Below, one piece after another: positions 1 to 9,326 of a DNA stretch of 64,000 nt. The stretch lies in the NCBI RefSeq assembly GCF_017487345.1, contig NZ_CP062006.1:2672001-2736000 (forward strand), in the 5' to 3' direction. The stretch comes from Brevundimonas pondensis. GTDB taxonomy: Bacteria > Pseudomonadota > Alphaproteobacteria > Caulobacterales > Caulobacteraceae. Every line of letters starts with the position of its first letter. Position 1 is the stretch's first letter. The position numbers and the translations under genes were made by a program. The notes under the pieces were generated by a model. The model was not told the DNA's origin, did no database searches, and saw only the letters and a list, made by a program, of their open reading frames with translations.

Positions 1-195
1 GGCGTCGCCGACGCCGACGCGATCAAGGCGGCCCAGCCCCGCGCCGACCTCGTCGTCTGGGACGGCGTCAACCATGTGCTGAAGACCGCGCCAGCCGACC
101 GCGCCGCCAATGTCGCCACCTATATGGACCCGGCCCTGCCTCTGGCCCCTGGCGTAGTCGAGGCGGTGGCGGACTTCGTGCTGAAGACGCGCTGA
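1..195 (+). CDS. alpha/beta hydrolase, C-terminal fragment
   Basis: Only the last 64 codons lie in the window; the gene enters from the left in frame 1 and stops at TGA 193-195. The segment holds DGVNHVLK followed by an amphipathic C-terminal helix. That arrangement is how the catalytic histidine sits near the end of many serine alpha/beta hydrolases. The nucleophile and acid residues are outside the window, so the family call rests on the tail alone and the substrate cannot be stated. Confidence 0.5.
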   Translation, partial: GVADADAIKAAQPRADLVVWDGVNHVLKTAPADRAANVATYMDPALPLAPGVVEAVADFVLKTR

Positions 196-201
196 GGGGC
201 C

Positions 202-936
202 TTACCCGTCCAGTTCCGCCCGCGCCTGTTCTGCCAGATCGAAGAAGCGACGGCGGACCTCGGCGGCGAAGGGATTGTCGTGCTCGATGGCGCGGAACAC
301 CGCCGCGCTGTCGTAGCGGACCATGTCCACGCCCTGCATGACCCGCTCGAAGCTGGTCGTGGTCATCCGCGTCGGCAGGGGCTCCATGGCCAGCAGGACC
401 TTGGCGATCAGGTGGGTCAGGCCCTGGACCGTGGCCGCCTCGCGGTCGTGATCCTCGGGCGTGACGACGAAGACCTTCAGGCTCAACGCCTTCTTGCAGA
501 AGGCCGCCACCCGCCAGGCGGCCTTGTCGCCGCGCACCGGACAGACGGCGATCCTCAGCCCCACAATGCCGTCCTTGCCGCTCTGAGGGCCGAACAGGGG
601 ATGGGTTCCGACGATGCCGACGCCTTTGGGCAGGCCGTCCAGCATCACCTTCGCCGGCTTCACCTTCACCGACCCGACGTCGAGGATCAGGCCCCCCGGC
701 GTCACGTGCGGCGCGATGGCCGCCACCGTCTCCGCCAGCACGCCGACCGGCACGGCCAGCACCACCACCGGACAGGCCGCGGCCGCCTCCAGCGAGGTCA
801 GCCGCGCCAGGCCCTCGCCATCCGTCGCCGCCGGATCATGGGCGAGGATGTCGAACCATGGCGACAGATGCTTCGCCGTCAGCCGCCCGAAGGCGCCGAA
901 GCCGATCAGGCCGAGCTGCGGTCGGGCGCTGCTCAC
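202..936 (-). CDS. tyrA: prephenate/arogenate dehydrogenase family protein
   Basis: This 244-residue NAD(P)-dependent dehydrogenase has a Rossmann motif GFGAFG at residues 12-17 and the family motif GTHPLFGP with its histidine at about residue 112. Prephenate dehydrogenases convert prephenate (or arogenate) to the tyrosine precursor by oxidative decarboxylation. It is shorter than the usual 280-310 residues and lacks a chorismate mutase or ACT domain, so arogenate specificity is possible. The start is GTG and overlaps the stop of the upstream pyrC-like gene by four bases (GTGA), which implies translational coupling. Which substrate it uses is not visible in the sequence. Confidence 0.8.
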   Translation of the reverse strand: MSSARPQLGLIGFGAFGRLTAKHLSPWFDILAHDPAATDGEGLARLTSLEAAAACPVVVLAVPVGVLAETVAAIAPHVTPGGLILDVGSVKVKPAKVMLDGLPKGVGIVGTHPLFGPQSGKDGIVGLRIAVCPVRGDKAAWRVAAFCKKALSLKVFVVTPEDHDREAATVQGLTHLIAKVLLAMEPLPTRMTTTSFERVMQGVDMVRYDSAAVFRAIEHDNPFAAEVRRRFFDLAEQARAELDG

Positions 937-2270
937 CCCGCCAGCGTCTCCTGGAACCGAACCGGCTGGCCGTGCGCCTGACCGATCAGTTCGCCGTCCT
1001 TCATCACCACTCGGCCGCGCACGATGGTGGCCACCGGCCAGCCTGTGGTCTCGAAGCCGTCGAAGGGGGTCCAGCCGCAGCGTGTCGCCTGCTGGTCGTG
1101 GGTGATGGTCTTCTTCGCCTTCAGATCGACGATAGTCAGATCGGCGTCATAGCTGACGGCCATCCGCCCCTTGTTGGCCGTGCCGAACACCCGCTGCGCC
1201 CCGCCCGAGGTCAGGTCGATGAAGCGTTCGAGCGACAGGCGGCCATTGGCGACGTGGGTCAGCATCAGCGGCACCAGGGTCTGCACCCCCGGCATCCCCG
1301 AGGGCGAGGCCGGATAGGGCTTGGACTTCTCTTCCTTGGTGTGCGGCGCGTGGTCGGAACCCAGCACATCGGCCACCCCCTGCTGCATGCCCCACAGCCA
1401 CAGGGCGTCGACGTGCTCCTGCGACCGGATCGGCGGGTTCATCTGGGCGTAGGCGCCGAGGCGCTCATAGGCCTCGGGCGCCACCAGGGTCAGGTGCTGG
1501 GGCGTGATCTCGACCGTGGCGACGTCCTTGTGGAAGCGCAGGAACTCCATCTCGTCCTTGGTCGTGACGTGCAGGACGTGGATGCGCGCGCCGGTCTCCT
1601 TGGCCAGACCGACCAGACGGCGCGTGGACATGATGGCGCTCTCGGCGTCGCGGACCTCGGGGTGGCTGGTCCAGTCGCCGGTGCGGGCCAGGCTGCGGCG
1701 CTCGACCAGACGGTATTCGTCCTCGGAGTGGAAGGTGGCGCGGCGGCGCACGTTGGACAGGACCTTCCTCACCCCCTCGTCGTCGGCGATCAGCAGGTCG
1801 CCGGTCGAGGCGCCCATGAAGACCTTGACCCCGCAGCAGCCCGGCAAGCGCTCCAGATCAGCCAGATGTTCCGCATTCTCATGCGTGCCGCCGACGTAGA
1901 AGGCATGGTCCGTCCACATCCGGTTGTTGGCCCGGACCAGCTTGTCGGCCATGGTCTCGGGGTCGGTGGTGTTGGGCTGGGTGTTCGGCATCTCGAACAC
2001 GGCGACGACGCCGCCCAGGGCCGCCGCGCGGCTGCCCGTCTCCAGATCTTCCTTCCATTCCAGACCCGGCTCGCGGAAGTGGACCTGGGTGTCGATGACG
2101 CCGGGCAGGACCGTCAGGCCGGTGGCGTCGAACACTTCGTCCGCCGAGGCCTGGCTCAGGTCGCCGATGAAGGCGATACGGCCGTCGATGACGCCGACGT
2201 CGGCCCGGCCGCGTCCGGCGTGGTTGGCGACTTCGCCGCCCCGCACGATCAGGTCATAGGTCTGGGTCAT
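933..2270 (-). CDS. pyrC: dihydroorotase-like amidohydrolase (class I)
   Basis: This 445-residue cyclic amidohydrolase is expected to interconvert carbamoyl aspartate and dihydroorotate in pyrimidine synthesis. The start MTQTYDL is chosen because AGGAG lies eight bases upstream; a longer reading frame exists but has no such site. Metal-site elements seen are VHFREPG near residue 63, a lysine in GVKVFMGAST, the histidine of ATFHSED, HVLHVTTKDE and the aspartate in GSDHAPH. The first histidine of the usual HxH motif is glutamine here (Q62). It overlaps the tyrA-like gene by four bases. A hydantoinase or other amidohydrolase role remains possible. Confidence 0.8.
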   Translation of the reverse strand: MTQTYDLIVRGGEVANHAGRGRADVGVIDGRIAFIGDLSQASADEVFDATGLTVLPGVIDTQVHFREPGLEWKEDLETGSRAAALGGVVAVFEMPNTQPNTTDPETMADKLVRANNRMWTDHAFYVGGTHENAEHLADLERLPGCCGVKVFMGASTGDLLIADDEGVRKVLSNVRRRATFHSEDEYRLVERRSLARTGDWTSHPEVRDAESAIMSTRRLVGLAKETGARIHVLHVTTKDEMEFLRFHKDVATVEITPQHLTLVAPEAYERLGAYAQMNPPIRSQEHVDALWLWGMQQGVADVLGSDHAPHTKEEKSKPYPASPSGMPGVQTLVPLMLTHVANGRLSLERFIDLTSGGAQRVFGTANKGRMAVSYDADLTIVDLKAKKTITHDQQATRCGWTPFDGFETTGWPVATIVRGRVVMKDGELIGQAHGQPVRFQETLAG

Positions 2271-2335
2271 GGGCGTATCTCCTGAGGTCGAGCGCTTATG
2301 CGCGTCCGACGCCCCAGGGGACAACCCCCGAAGGC

Positions 2336-3292
2336 TCAGTCGGCCAGTTGCGCCAGCAGCTTCTTCGACGCCTTCAGCACCCGCTCATAGGGCAGGTCCA
2401 TCATGTGCTGGATGTGCTGGTTCAGGCGCGGGTCCAGATCGACGAACTCCTGCAGGCTGCGCGGGCCGCGAACCGCCACCCCGGTCCAGGGACGGCGCAG
2501 AGTCTCGTCCGAGGGGCCGAACACCCCCACCGCCGGCACGCCCGCCGCCACCGCCAGCTGGGTCCACAGCGAGTCCCCGCCAATGTAGAAGTCGGCCCGC
2601 GACAGGGCCGCGACCGTCTGTAGCCGCGTCAGCCGCCCCTGCAGCTCGATCACCCGCTCGCGCTTGACGGCGAAGCGGATCGAGTGGGCCGCATCTCGGT
2701 CGGCCTCTTCGCCGACGATCATCAGCCGCCCCCCGGCCAGAGGACCGTCCTCGCCCAGCAGCGACAGCGCCACCTTGGCGTAACGGTCGGCGGGCCAGCG
2801 CTTGCCGATCCAGTCCACGCCCGGACCGATGGCCAGGATCGGACCGTCCCCCTGCGGGATCAGGGCGTCGGCGGCTTCCTGCGTGTCGCGGCCGACGAAC
2901 AGTTTCGGCGCCGGAATCTCGTCCAGTTGCAGCACCCGCGCCGCCTGCTCGACCAGATGGACGTCAGGCAGGGTCTTGCTCTTCACCGCTCGCTTCTGAC
3001 GTCGCAGCTTGCCCGACAGGGTCGAGCCGCGCATGTCGACCACCAGCCCCCAGTTGGTCTCGCGTACCTGATTCCATAGGGCGATCCAGTCCCAGCGCCC
3101 GTCGCGGTCCAGAACGATCAGCCGCTCCAGCCGCGGCAGATCCGCAAACAGCGGCGCGCTGGCCGGCGAACCGACGACGGTGAAGGTGGCGTGCGGGATG
3201 GCCTCGACCAGATGGGCGAGCGCCCCCGACGAGAGGACCGCGTCTTCTGCGTCCGCCTCGGCGATATAGAGGATCGGGAAACGCCCATGCAT
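2336..3292 (-). CDS. glycosyltransferase family 9 (heptosyltransferase-like)
   Basis: This 318-residue protein has the two-domain GT-B layout of ADP-heptose:LPS heptosyltransferases. The C-terminal half carries ILAIGPGVDWIGKRWP and later IGGDSLWTQLAVAAGVPAVGVFGPSD, the nucleotide-sugar binding region of GT9. There is no signal peptide, as expected for a cytoplasmic enzyme acting on lipid A-core acceptors. It lies 65 bases downstream of nothing in the same operon but upstream-facing toward pyrC, with a short gap, so co-transcription with pyrC is possible. The acceptor and sugar cannot be told from sequence. Confidence 0.8.
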   Translation of the reverse strand: MHGRFPILYIAEADAEDAVLSSGALAHLVEAIPHATFTVVGSPASAPLFADLPRLERLIVLDRDGRWDWIALWNQVRETNWGLVVDMRGSTLSGKLRRQKRAVKSKTLPDVHLVEQAARVLQLDEIPAPKLFVGRDTQEAADALIPQGDGPILAIGPGVDWIGKRWPADRYAKVALSLLGEDGPLAGGRLMIVGEEADRDAAHSIRFAVKRERVIELQGRLTRLQTVAALSRADFYIGGDSLWTQLAVAAGVPAVGVFGPSDETLRRPWTGVAVRGPRSLQEFVDLDPRLNQHIQHMMDLPYERVLKASKKLLAQLAD

Positions 3293-3464
3293 GGCGCGAC
3301 CCTAGAGGGATTCTCTACGGAATTCAGCGTAGATGCGACGCGGGACTATCACCGCTCCGTCCTTCGGCTTGAAGCCTCGAAGCTCAGGACAGGCTTCGCC
3401 TCGTAGCTGACAGCGGCCCTGCGTGTTCTACTGGCTCTCGCTTGCCATGGAGAATGAACTCGCG

Positions 3465-3953
3465 ATGAGACATGCTGCCGTCATTCTCGCATCCACGCTG
3501 GTTGGTTGTTCGTTGTTCGGGACGCCCTCACCTGTGACCGCATGCACTATCCGCGAGCCGGTCGATCGAGAGGCTGCTTGGGCGACTTATAGAAGTGAAG
3601 TTGAAACCATCCTTGTCGGGCAGGTGGTTGCGCTCCATCCCTACACGCGCACAGAGCGCCGCAATCTCGATGCCCGTCGGATAGCGGGTCATTCCTATGG
3701 TACGCAGGCGGGTTGGGCGGACGTCGCACCCGTCGAGACAATCCTGGGTCCAGCGCATGAGGTGAGAGCGCGATACAGCAACGGATACGGTTGTGGCCGG
3801 GACCTGTGGAACCCGAGGTTGGGGGATTTCGTGCTGGTCTTGATTGGTCAGGACGGCTTTGCTGACGTGCGCGCCGAGGATGACCTCGAGGACCCTATCC
3901 TTCGAGCCCACATCAAAGGCTACTGGAGCACAGACAATAGCCCGGCTCCCTGA
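3465..3953 (+). CDS. secreted hypothetical protein
   Basis: The gene stands alone between two oppositely oriented neighbours. The start at 3465 (MRHAAVILAS) gives a clean signal peptide; a start 14 codons earlier is also open. The leader ends LVGCSLFG, which could be a lipobox-like site, or cleavage could fall after PVTA before the cysteine of CTIREP. The mature part has several cysteines (CTIREP, YGCGRD), suggesting disulfides in the periplasm. Base composition is visibly less GC-rich than the flanking genes, which may mark recent acquisition. I do not recognise a family. Confidence 0.55.
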   Translation: MRHAAVILASTLVGCSLFGTPSPVTACTIREPVDREAAWATYRSEVETILVGQVVALHPYTRTERRNLDARRIAGHSYGTQAGWADVAPVETILGPAHEVRARYSNGYGCGRDLWNPRLGDFVLVLIGQDGFADVRAEDDLEDPILRAHIKGYWSTDNSPAP

Positions 3954-4044
3954 TCGCGTGTCCCCTTCCTGAACTGACATCCACGGCGTCCGCTTTCCGG
4001 ACTGTCCCCGCGCATTCTGCATCGCCTTGCGCTAAACCCCGCCC

Positions 4045-4590
4045 ATGAGCCTTCCCCTCCTCCCCGACCGGACCTGCGGCGGCTGCGTCGAGTGCTGCCG
4101 CGTGATCCCGCTGAACCTGCCCGAGCTGGCCAAGCCGACGGGCGAGCTGTGCGGCTATTGCGTCGATGGGGCGGGCTGTTCGGTCCACGAGATCCGCCCC
4201 CAGACCTGCCGCGTCTGGTTCTGCCTGTGGCGGGCGGTCGAACTGTCCGACGACTGGCGGCCCAACCGCAGCGGCGTCATCATCCGCCCCGACGGCGTCG
4301 ATCGCGGCGAGATCACCCTCTATGTCGTGCGCCGCTCGGACTTCCTGGCGGGCCTGGACTTCTTCGCCACGGTCGCCGGCTGGATCGCCGAGGGGGTCGA
4401 GGTGGCCCTCAGCGTCCCCGGCCCGGTCGGGACCTACCCGGCCCGCGCCGTCGTCACCGACTGGCTGCGCCCCGCCGTCGAAGAGGGCGATCCCGAAGAC
4501 TTCGTCGCCCGCGTCATCGCCTCGCTGGATCGTCTGGCTGAACATGAGTTCCAGCCGGATGGGGCTGAGGCCAGATACGCGGTGATCTAG
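4045..4590 (+). CDS. YkgJ family cysteine cluster protein
   Basis: This 181-residue protein has an N-terminal cysteine cluster: CGGCVECC at about residues 11-18, then CGYC, GCSVHEIRPQTCRVWFC. This is the pattern of the YkgJ/UPF0153 zinc- or iron-chelating domain. The C-terminal half (residues 80-181) has no motif I recognise. It is convergent with the chemotaxis operon, whose last gene ends two bases away, so it is not part of that operon. The biochemical role of the family is poorly known; I infer only metal binding. Confidence 0.7.
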   Translation: MSLPLLPDRTCGGCVECCRVIPLNLPELAKPTGELCGYCVDGAGCSVHEIRPQTCRVWFCLWRAVELSDDWRPNRSGVIIRPDGVDRGEITLYVVRRSDFLAGLDFFATVAGWIAEGVEVALSVPGPVGTYPARAVVTDWLRPAVEEGDPEDFVARVIASLDRLAEHEFQPDGAEARYAVI

Positions 4591-4591
4591 C

Positions 4592-5050
4592 TCAGCCGTC
4601 CTGTCTTGCCTTGGCCGCCACGGAGCGCAGGCCCAGCAACAGGGCGTCGCTGGTCGCGTCGGCCTGACAGCCGCCCGTCAGGATCAGGCGCATGGCCTGG
4701 ACATGGACGGCGACAGCGGGCCAGCTCCAGGCGCCGCTGGTCTGCATCCGGTCCGCCACGTCGCACAGGCTGTAACCGGCGTCGTAAAGGGGGCCGGTGT
4801 CGAAGAATCCCGCCGTGGCCAGTAGCGCCGAAGCGAGCCGGTAGACCTGGAGCTCGCTGCCCGGCGCGGCGGCGGCGGCGACCAGTTCCAGCTCCGTGAT
4901 CGTGCCGGCGACCGTGGTCATGACGTCATCGCGATGGCGTTCCAGCCGCTCGTTGGCGCGCCGCTCGATGTCGGCGACGGTGCGGCCGCCCGGTTGGGCC
5001 ATCTGCCGCGCCAGGGTGGTCTTGATCTTCAGGGTGCGGGCTTCGGTCAC
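4592..5050 (-). CDS. cheE: chemotaxis protein CheE
   Basis: The identification rests on position: it is the last gene of a cluster whose order matches the C. crescentus mcpA operon, where the gene after the third cheY is cheE. The 152-residue product is soluble and mostly alpha-helical, with no enzymatic motif visible. It starts with GTG, ten bases after the preceding cheY. The biochemical role of CheE is not well established. Sequence identity to CheE was judged from context and length rather than alignment. Confidence 0.7.
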   Translation of the reverse strand: MTEARTLKIKTTLARQMAQPGGRTVADIERRANERLERHRDDVMTTVAGTITELELVAAAAAPGSELQVYRLASALLATAGFFDTGPLYDAGYSLCDVADRMQTSGAWSWPAVAVHVQAMRLILTGGCQADATSDALLLGLRSVAAKARQDG

Positions 5051-5060
5051 TTGGCGGTGC

Positions 5061-5651
5061 TCACAGGGCGACCCTTTGGGGCTTCATCAGCATGTCGATG
5101 TCGGACTGATCCATGTTTTCCTCAACGGCGGCGCCGACGTGGGCGGACAGGTCGTCCTTGCGACGTCCCGCCACGCCCAGCGGCGGGCCGAAGTTGCGCA
5201 CGCGGCGATCGGGTCCGACATAGGTCGCGCACTCGACGAACTCGCGCTCGTCGCCCGCCAGCCACAGGATACGGCGCAGCAGGACGGCGGGGGTCAGGGG
5301 CTTGGTGACAACGAAGCTGACGCCGCAGTCGCGGCCTTCCTGCACCTTGGCCTGAGAGGCGTGTCCGGTCAGCAGGATGACGGGGATGAACCGCAGGGGC
5401 GCCGGGGTCTCGCGCCGCAGCCAGCGGGCGAAGGCGTAGCTGTCCATCTCGGGATCGGCGCAGTCGATGACGATCAGGTCGACGGCCCGGTTCTGGATGA
5501 CGCGCACCCCCTCCGTCGCCGAGGCGCACTTGATCTGCTCCTTGACGCCAAAGCCCTGGAAGACGGAACTGAGCATGTCCAGCGCCTGCGGATTGTCGTC
5601 GATCAGCAAGACCGTCGACTGCTCCAGATTGACCCGGTCGGCGGCGCTCAT
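5061..5651 (-). CDS. cheY: CheY-type response regulator with C-terminal extension (third CheY of cluster)
   Basis: The first 130 of 196 residues form a receiver domain: acidic pair in LLIDDN (D18-D19), phospho-acceptor D63 in VIDCADPEMD, the threonine of LLTGHAS and K117 in VVTKP. There is no output domain, but about 65 extra residues follow, including YVGPDRRVRNFGPP and a charged C-terminus. This matches the position of cheYIII in Caulobacter. The proline that usually follows the aspartate loop as MP is replaced by DPEMD, a mild variation. Its start codon overlaps the cheU stop by one base (TGATG). Confidence 0.85.
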   Translation of the reverse strand: MSAADRVNLEQSTVLLIDDNPQALDMLSSVFQGFGVKEQIKCASATEGVRVIQNRAVDLIVIDCADPEMDSYAFARWLRRETPAPLRFIPVILLTGHASQAKVQEGRDCGVSFVVTKPLTPAVLLRRILWLAGDEREFVECATYVGPDRRVRNFGPPLGVAGRRKDDLSAHVGAAVEENMDQSDIDMLMKPQRVAL

Positions 5652-6007
5652 CAGTCGAACAGCAGCAGGTCGCCGGATACGGCGGCGGGGGCGGGCTCGG
5701 ACAGGGGGCGTCCCCGGAAGGACAACTCGCGCAGACGGTCGGCCATCTCGGCCAGAGGCAGGGCGGCCAGGGCCGTGTCCATCGGCTGATCGGCGGCGAG
5801 CGCCCCCGCCAGACCCGACAGGGCGTCCACGCGCTGGCTCAGCACGTCAAAGGCCTGCATGCGGGTCAGATAGGTCAGGCGCTGCTCGGGCGGCGCCAGA
5901 CGCAACAGTTCGGAAACCAGGCCGCCGGCCTCGTCCACGCCCGCGCGGATGTCGGCCAGCTCGGCGGCGACGGCGCTCAGCAGGCCTTTCGTATCGTAGT
6001 CGTTCAT
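5651..6007 (-). CDS. cheU: chemotaxis protein CheU
   Basis: This 118-residue helical protein lies between cheD and cheYIII, exactly where Caulobacter carries cheU. It overlaps both neighbours by one base (TGATG), so it is almost certainly translated with them. No catalytic or binding motif is recognisable; the sequence is rich in leucine and alanine with a heptad-like pattern, consistent with a helical adaptor. Its function is not known to me. The call depends on synteny. Confidence 0.65.
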   Translation of the reverse strand: MNDYDTKGLLSAVAAELADIRAGVDEAGGLVSELLRLAPPEQRLTYLTRMQAFDVLSQRVDALSGLAGALAADQPMDTALAALPLAEMADRLRELSFRGRPLSEPAPAAVSGDLLLFD

Positions 6008-6552
6008 CAGAACAGCTCCAGCGCGCCGGAATCGACGGACGGCGGGGGCGGCGGGGCCGGACGCGGAGCGACCGCATCCGTGACCCCGCGTTGCAGCGCC
6101 CGACCGGTCACCGGCCAGTAATGTACGCGACGCCCCCCGGCGCCCCTCAGGCTGGCGCCGACGACGGGAATGCCCTCGTCGGCCAGAAAACGCTCGGCGA
6201 AGTCGGCGTTGGACGCGCCCACGTCCTTCAGGGAATCGAACATGCGGCCGCCGCCGAACAGCTTGGCCTCCAGCCGGTCGCGACGACCGCCCGCTTTCAG
6301 CACGTCGTTGATCAGCAGCTCCATGGCATAGGCGCCGTAACGGCGCCCGGCGTCGGTCCCCGCCCCCGCGCCTTCAGGCAGCAGGAAGTGGTTCATGCCG
6401 CCGACCCCGGCCACGGGATCGCGCAGGCACATGGCGACGCAGCTGCCGAGCACGGTCGAAAGCACGACATCGGGGTCGGACGTCACGAGGTGCTCGCCCT
6501 GGCCGACATGGACGCGCCTTTCGGCCGTCAGCTGATCGCGAGCGGTGTTCAC
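6007..6552 (-). CDS. cheD: chemoreceptor glutamine deamidase CheD
   Basis: The 181-residue protein has the CheD catalytic pair: C38 in STVLGSCVA and H55 in [10 protein letters not shown]. CheD deamidates receptor glutamines to glutamates, which are then substrates for CheR and CheB, and in some bacteria it also serves CheC. No cheC is present in this cluster. The start is GTG and overlaps the upstream cheY stop by four bases. The last 30 residues form a proline-rich tail not needed for catalysis. Confidence 0.93.
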   Translation of the reverse strand: MNTARDQLTAERRVHVGQGEHLVTSDPDVVLSTVLGSCVAMCLRDPVAGVGGMNHFLLPEGAGAGTDAGRRYGAYAMELLINDVLKAGGRRDRLEAKLFGGGRMFDSLKDVGASNADFAERFLADEGIPVVGASLRGAGGRRVHYWPVTGRALQRGVTDAVAPRPAPPPPPSVDSGALELF

Positions 6553-6938
6553 GTCAGGGGGCCGAACACGCCTTCCAGCTTCTCTTTCAGCTGGGCGGTG
6601 GTGAAGGGTTTGACCAGATAGTTGTTCACGCCGAACTGCACGGCGCGCTGCACCAGTTCGCGGTCGGCGCGGCCCGTCAGCATGATGAAGGCGGTCTTGG
6701 ACGTCGGCGGATGGGCGCGAATGGCGCGCAGCAGGCCCAGACCGTCCAGGTTCGGCATGTTGAAGTCCGAGATCACCAGGTGAACCGGCTTGGTGATGAT
6801 CGACCGCAGCGCCAGCTCGCCGTCAGCGGCTTCGGAGATTTCACGCACGCCGATCTGCTGCAGGCTGTTGCGGATCAGGGAGCGCATGGTCAGCTGGTCA
6901 TCGACGACCAGAACATTCAGGGCGGAGGCGGCAGGCAT
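6549..6938 (-). CDS. cheY: chemotaxis response regulator CheY (second of cluster)
   Basis: A 129-residue single receiver domain with all five conserved positions: D13-D14, D58 in [14 protein letters not shown]88 in MLTGRA and K110 in YLVKPF. The MP-D-G loop is canonical, unlike the third CheY of the operon. It is expected to carry phosphate from CheA, either to the flagellar motor or as a sink. It follows cheB by nine bases and is translationally coupled to cheD. Confidence 0.92.
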   Translation of the reverse strand: MPAASALNVLVVDDQLTMRSLIRNSLQQIGVREISEAADGELALRSIITKPVHLVISDFNMPNLDGLGLLRAIRAHPPTSKTAFIMLTGRADRELVQRAVQFGVNNYLVKPFTTAQLKEKLEGVFGPLT

Positions 6939-6947
6939 AGGCGGTCC

Positions 6948-7988
6948 TTACGCAACAGGCTTTGCGGCGGCCGCATGGACGGCGCACAGATCGAGGATGG
7001 CGGAGGAAAGGCGGGGCAGAGACAGCTGGCGCTCCACGGCGCCCAGCTCAAAGGCGGCGCGCGGCATGCCGTAGACGACGCTGGAGGCCTCGTCCTGGCC
7101 CAGGGTGCGGGCGCCGGCCTGACGCATGGCCAGCAGCCCCCTGGCGCCGTCCTTTCCCATGCCGGTCAGGATGACCCCGGTCATGGGACGGCCCAGGCGA
7201 GCGACCGCGTTGAACAGGACGTCCACCGAGGGGCGGTGGCCGTTGACCGTGTCGGCGGCGACCAGGCGGCAGCGGCCGTTCGCGACCTCCAGGTGCTTTT
7301 CACCGCCAGGGGCGATGTAGACGTGACCGGGCATGAGAGGGGCGCCGTCCACGGCCTCGGTGACCGTGGCGCCGGAGGCCTTGTCCAGACGGGCGGCGAA
7401 ACTCCGGGTGAAGGTGGCGGGCATGTGCTGCGTCACCACCGTCGCCGGGCAGTTGGCGGGGAAGGCCGAAAGAATGTTCAGCAGGGCCTCGACCCCGCCG
7501 GTCGAGGCGCCGATGGCCAGGACATGGTTGGGGTCGGCGCGATAGGCGCCGTCCACCGCGCGCGTCTCACGCGCTTCCAGCGGACGCACCCGCGAGCGGG
7601 CGGCGATCTTCACCTTGTCGGCCAGGTCGGCGAAGGCTTCCTGGGCCGGGACGCCCGGCGCGGGCTTGGCCACGGCGTCCACAGCGCCGACTTCCAGCGC
7701 CGCCAGGGTCACATCTGTCCCCGCCTGGGTCAGGGTCGAGACCATGACGACCGGCATGGGCCGCAGGCGCATGATCTTCTCGAGGAATTCCAGCCCGTTC
7801 ATATTGGGCATCTCGACGTCCAGGGTGATGACGTCGGGGTTCAGTTCCTTGATCGCCGTGCGGGCCTCCAGAGGATCGGCGGCCGTGCCGACGACCGAGA
7901 TCTCGGGATCGCGGCGCAGGACGGCGCTGATCAAGCTGCGCATGGTGGCGCTGTCGTCGACGATCAGGACGCGGACCGGGTGGCTCAT
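6948..7988 (-). CDS. cheB: protein-glutamate methylesterase/deamidase CheB
   Basis: The 346-residue protein has an N-terminal receiver (D57 in [13 protein letters not shown]) and a C-terminal methylesterase. The catalytic triad is visible as S162 in GASTGG, H188 in TQHMPA and D280 in GMGKDG. It removes methyl groups from receptor glutamates when phosphorylated by CheA, giving adaptation opposite to CheR. Length is normal for the family. The start overlaps the cheR stop by four bases (ATGA). Confidence 0.96.
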   Translation of the reverse strand: MSHPVRVLIVDDSATMRSLISAVLRRDPEISVVGTAADPLEARTAIKELNPDVITLDVEMPNMNGLEFLEKIMRLRPMPVVMVSTLTQAGTDVTLAALEVGAVDAVAKPAPGVPAQEAFADLADKVKIAARSRVRPLEARETRAVDGAYRADPNHVLAIGASTGGVEALLNILSAFPANCPATVVTQHMPATFTRSFAARLDKASGATVTEAVDGAPLMPGHVYIAPGGEKHLEVANGRCRLVAADTVNGHRPSVDVLFNAVARLGRPMTGVILTGMGKDGARGLLAMRQAGARTLGQDEASSVVYGMPRAAFELGAVERQLSLPRLSSAILDLCAVHAAAAKPVA

Positions 7989-8851
7989 GCCCGACCTCCC
8001 AGCCTGTAGGCGGTCAGACCGCAGGTCTGAAGCTGGGTGGTCGCCGGGCCGCTGACGCGTTCCGAATGACCGATATAGAGGGTGGCGCCAGGCGCCATCA
8101 TCGGAGTGAAGCGGCTCCAGACCATCTCCTGGGTCGCGTCGTCGAAATAGATGACCACGTTGCGGCAGAAGATGACGTCGAACTTGCCGCGCATCGGCCA
8201 GTCGCCGATCAGGTTCAGCTCGCGGAAGGACACCAGACGGCGCAGGGTCGCGTCGGCGCTGAAGTGACCCGGACGACCCGCGACCGCTTCAAAATGCTTG
8301 CGGCCCGACGCCGGCACCGGCGACAGCAGCTCGTCCGAATAGACGCCCGCCGCGCCCTCGGCCACCATGTTGGGGTCGATGTCGGTGGCCAGGATGCGCA
8401 CGTCCAGATCAGCCGCTTCCGGCAGGACGTCCAGCACGGTCAGGGCCATCGAATAAGGCTCCTGTCCGTTGGAACAGGCCGCCGACCACAGGCGCACGCG
8501 CCCACCGGCCCGTGCACGGGCCGCCAGTTCCGGCATGACCTGATCGCGCAGGTGATCGAAGTGGTGCGGCTCGCGGTAGAAGCGGGTGACGTTGGTGGTC
8601 AGGGCCGCGGTCATGGCCTGACGCTCGTCGACGCCCTCCACGCCCTCGATCAGGGCGCAGTAGTCGCGGAAGCTGCGCAGACCCAGGACGCGCAGGCGCT
8701 TGGCCAGGCGCGAGTAGACCAGAGCGGCCTTGCCCTCGCTCAGGGCGATGCCGGCGTGGGCGTGCAGGGTCTGGGCGATGTGGCGGAAATCCTCGGCGGT
8801 GAAGACGAACTCGCCTTCCACCAGGGACGTGCGCCCGGCGACGGTGGTCAT
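7985..8851 (-). CDS. cheR: chemotaxis protein methyltransferase CheR
   Basis: This 288-residue SAM-dependent methyltransferase has an N-terminal helical domain and the catalytic domain motif [16 protein letters not shown], followed by [11 protein letters not shown] and [14 protein letters not shown], all typical of CheR. It methylates glutamates of chemoreceptors such as the McpA encoded at the head of the operon. There is no TPR extension. It overlaps both cheW and cheB by four bases, so it is made together with its antagonist. Confidence 0.96.
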   Translation of the reverse strand: MTTVAGRTSLVEGEFVFTAEDFRHIAQTLHAHAGIALSEGKAALVYSRLAKRLRVLGLRSFRDYCALIEGVEGVDERQAMTAALTTNVTRFYREPHHFDHLRDQVMPELAARARAGGRVRLWSAACSNGQEPYSMALTVLDVLPEAADLDVRILATDIDPNMVAEGAAGVYSDELLSPVPASGRKHFEAVAGRPGHFSADATLRRLVSFRELNLIGDWPMRGKFDVIFCRNVVIYFDDATQEMVWSRFTPMMAPGATLYIGHSERVSGPATTQLQTCGLTAYRLGGRA

Positions 8852-9321
8852 GCGGCTTCGGCTTCGCTTTCGGCCGGCAGGACGTGGTTGAGGTCGATCA
8901 GGCTGATCATGCGGCCGCCCTCGACGGCGAAGATCCCCTGGACGAAGGTCTTCACATGGTCGCTGGCGACGTCGGGCGTCGGCTGGATGGTGGAGTCCGT
9001 CAGTTGCACGATATCGGACACCGCATCGACCAGCAGGCCGACCAGGCGGTTGCCGATATGAGCCACCATGATGACGTGGCGGGCGGTCGGCTCGGCGGTC
9101 TTCAGACCGAAACGGGCGCCCAGATCGATGATCGGCAGGACGATGCCGCGCAGGTTGATCACGCCCTTCATATAGGACGGCGAGCGCGGCAGCGGGGTCG
9201 CCGGGGTCCAGCCGCGGATTTCGCGGACGTTCATGATGTCGACGCAGAATTCCTGCTCGCCGATGCGGAAGGCGATCAGTTCGCGGTCGGCGCCGGCGAC
9301 GTTGGAGGTGACTTCGGTCAT
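8848..9321 (-). CDS. cheW: chemotaxis adaptor CheW
   Basis: A 157-residue CheW domain protein that links receptors to CheA. Characteristic segments are [21 protein letters not shown] near the start, the receptor-facing stretch [23 protein letters not shown], and [11 protein letters not shown]. There is no second domain. It starts six bases downstream of the cheA stop and overlaps cheR by four bases. Confidence 0.96.
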   Translation of the reverse strand: MTEVTSNVAGADRELIAFRIGEQEFCVDIMNVREIRGWTPATPLPRSPSYMKGVINLRGIVLPIIDLGARFGLKTAEPTARHVIMVAHIGNRLVGLLVDAVSDIVQLTDSTIQPTPDVASDHVKTFVQGIFAVEGGRMISLIDLNHVLPAESEAEAA

Positions 9322-9326
9322 GATGC

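Noticed and set aside
6711..8009. Long open frame opposite cheB/cheR (432 codons), and similar ones opposite cheA, dihydroorotase and rpoD
   Set aside because: They mirror strongly conserved genes in high-GC DNA, show low-complexity arginine/glycine/histidine-rich translations and have no family motifs. They are shadows of the true genes.
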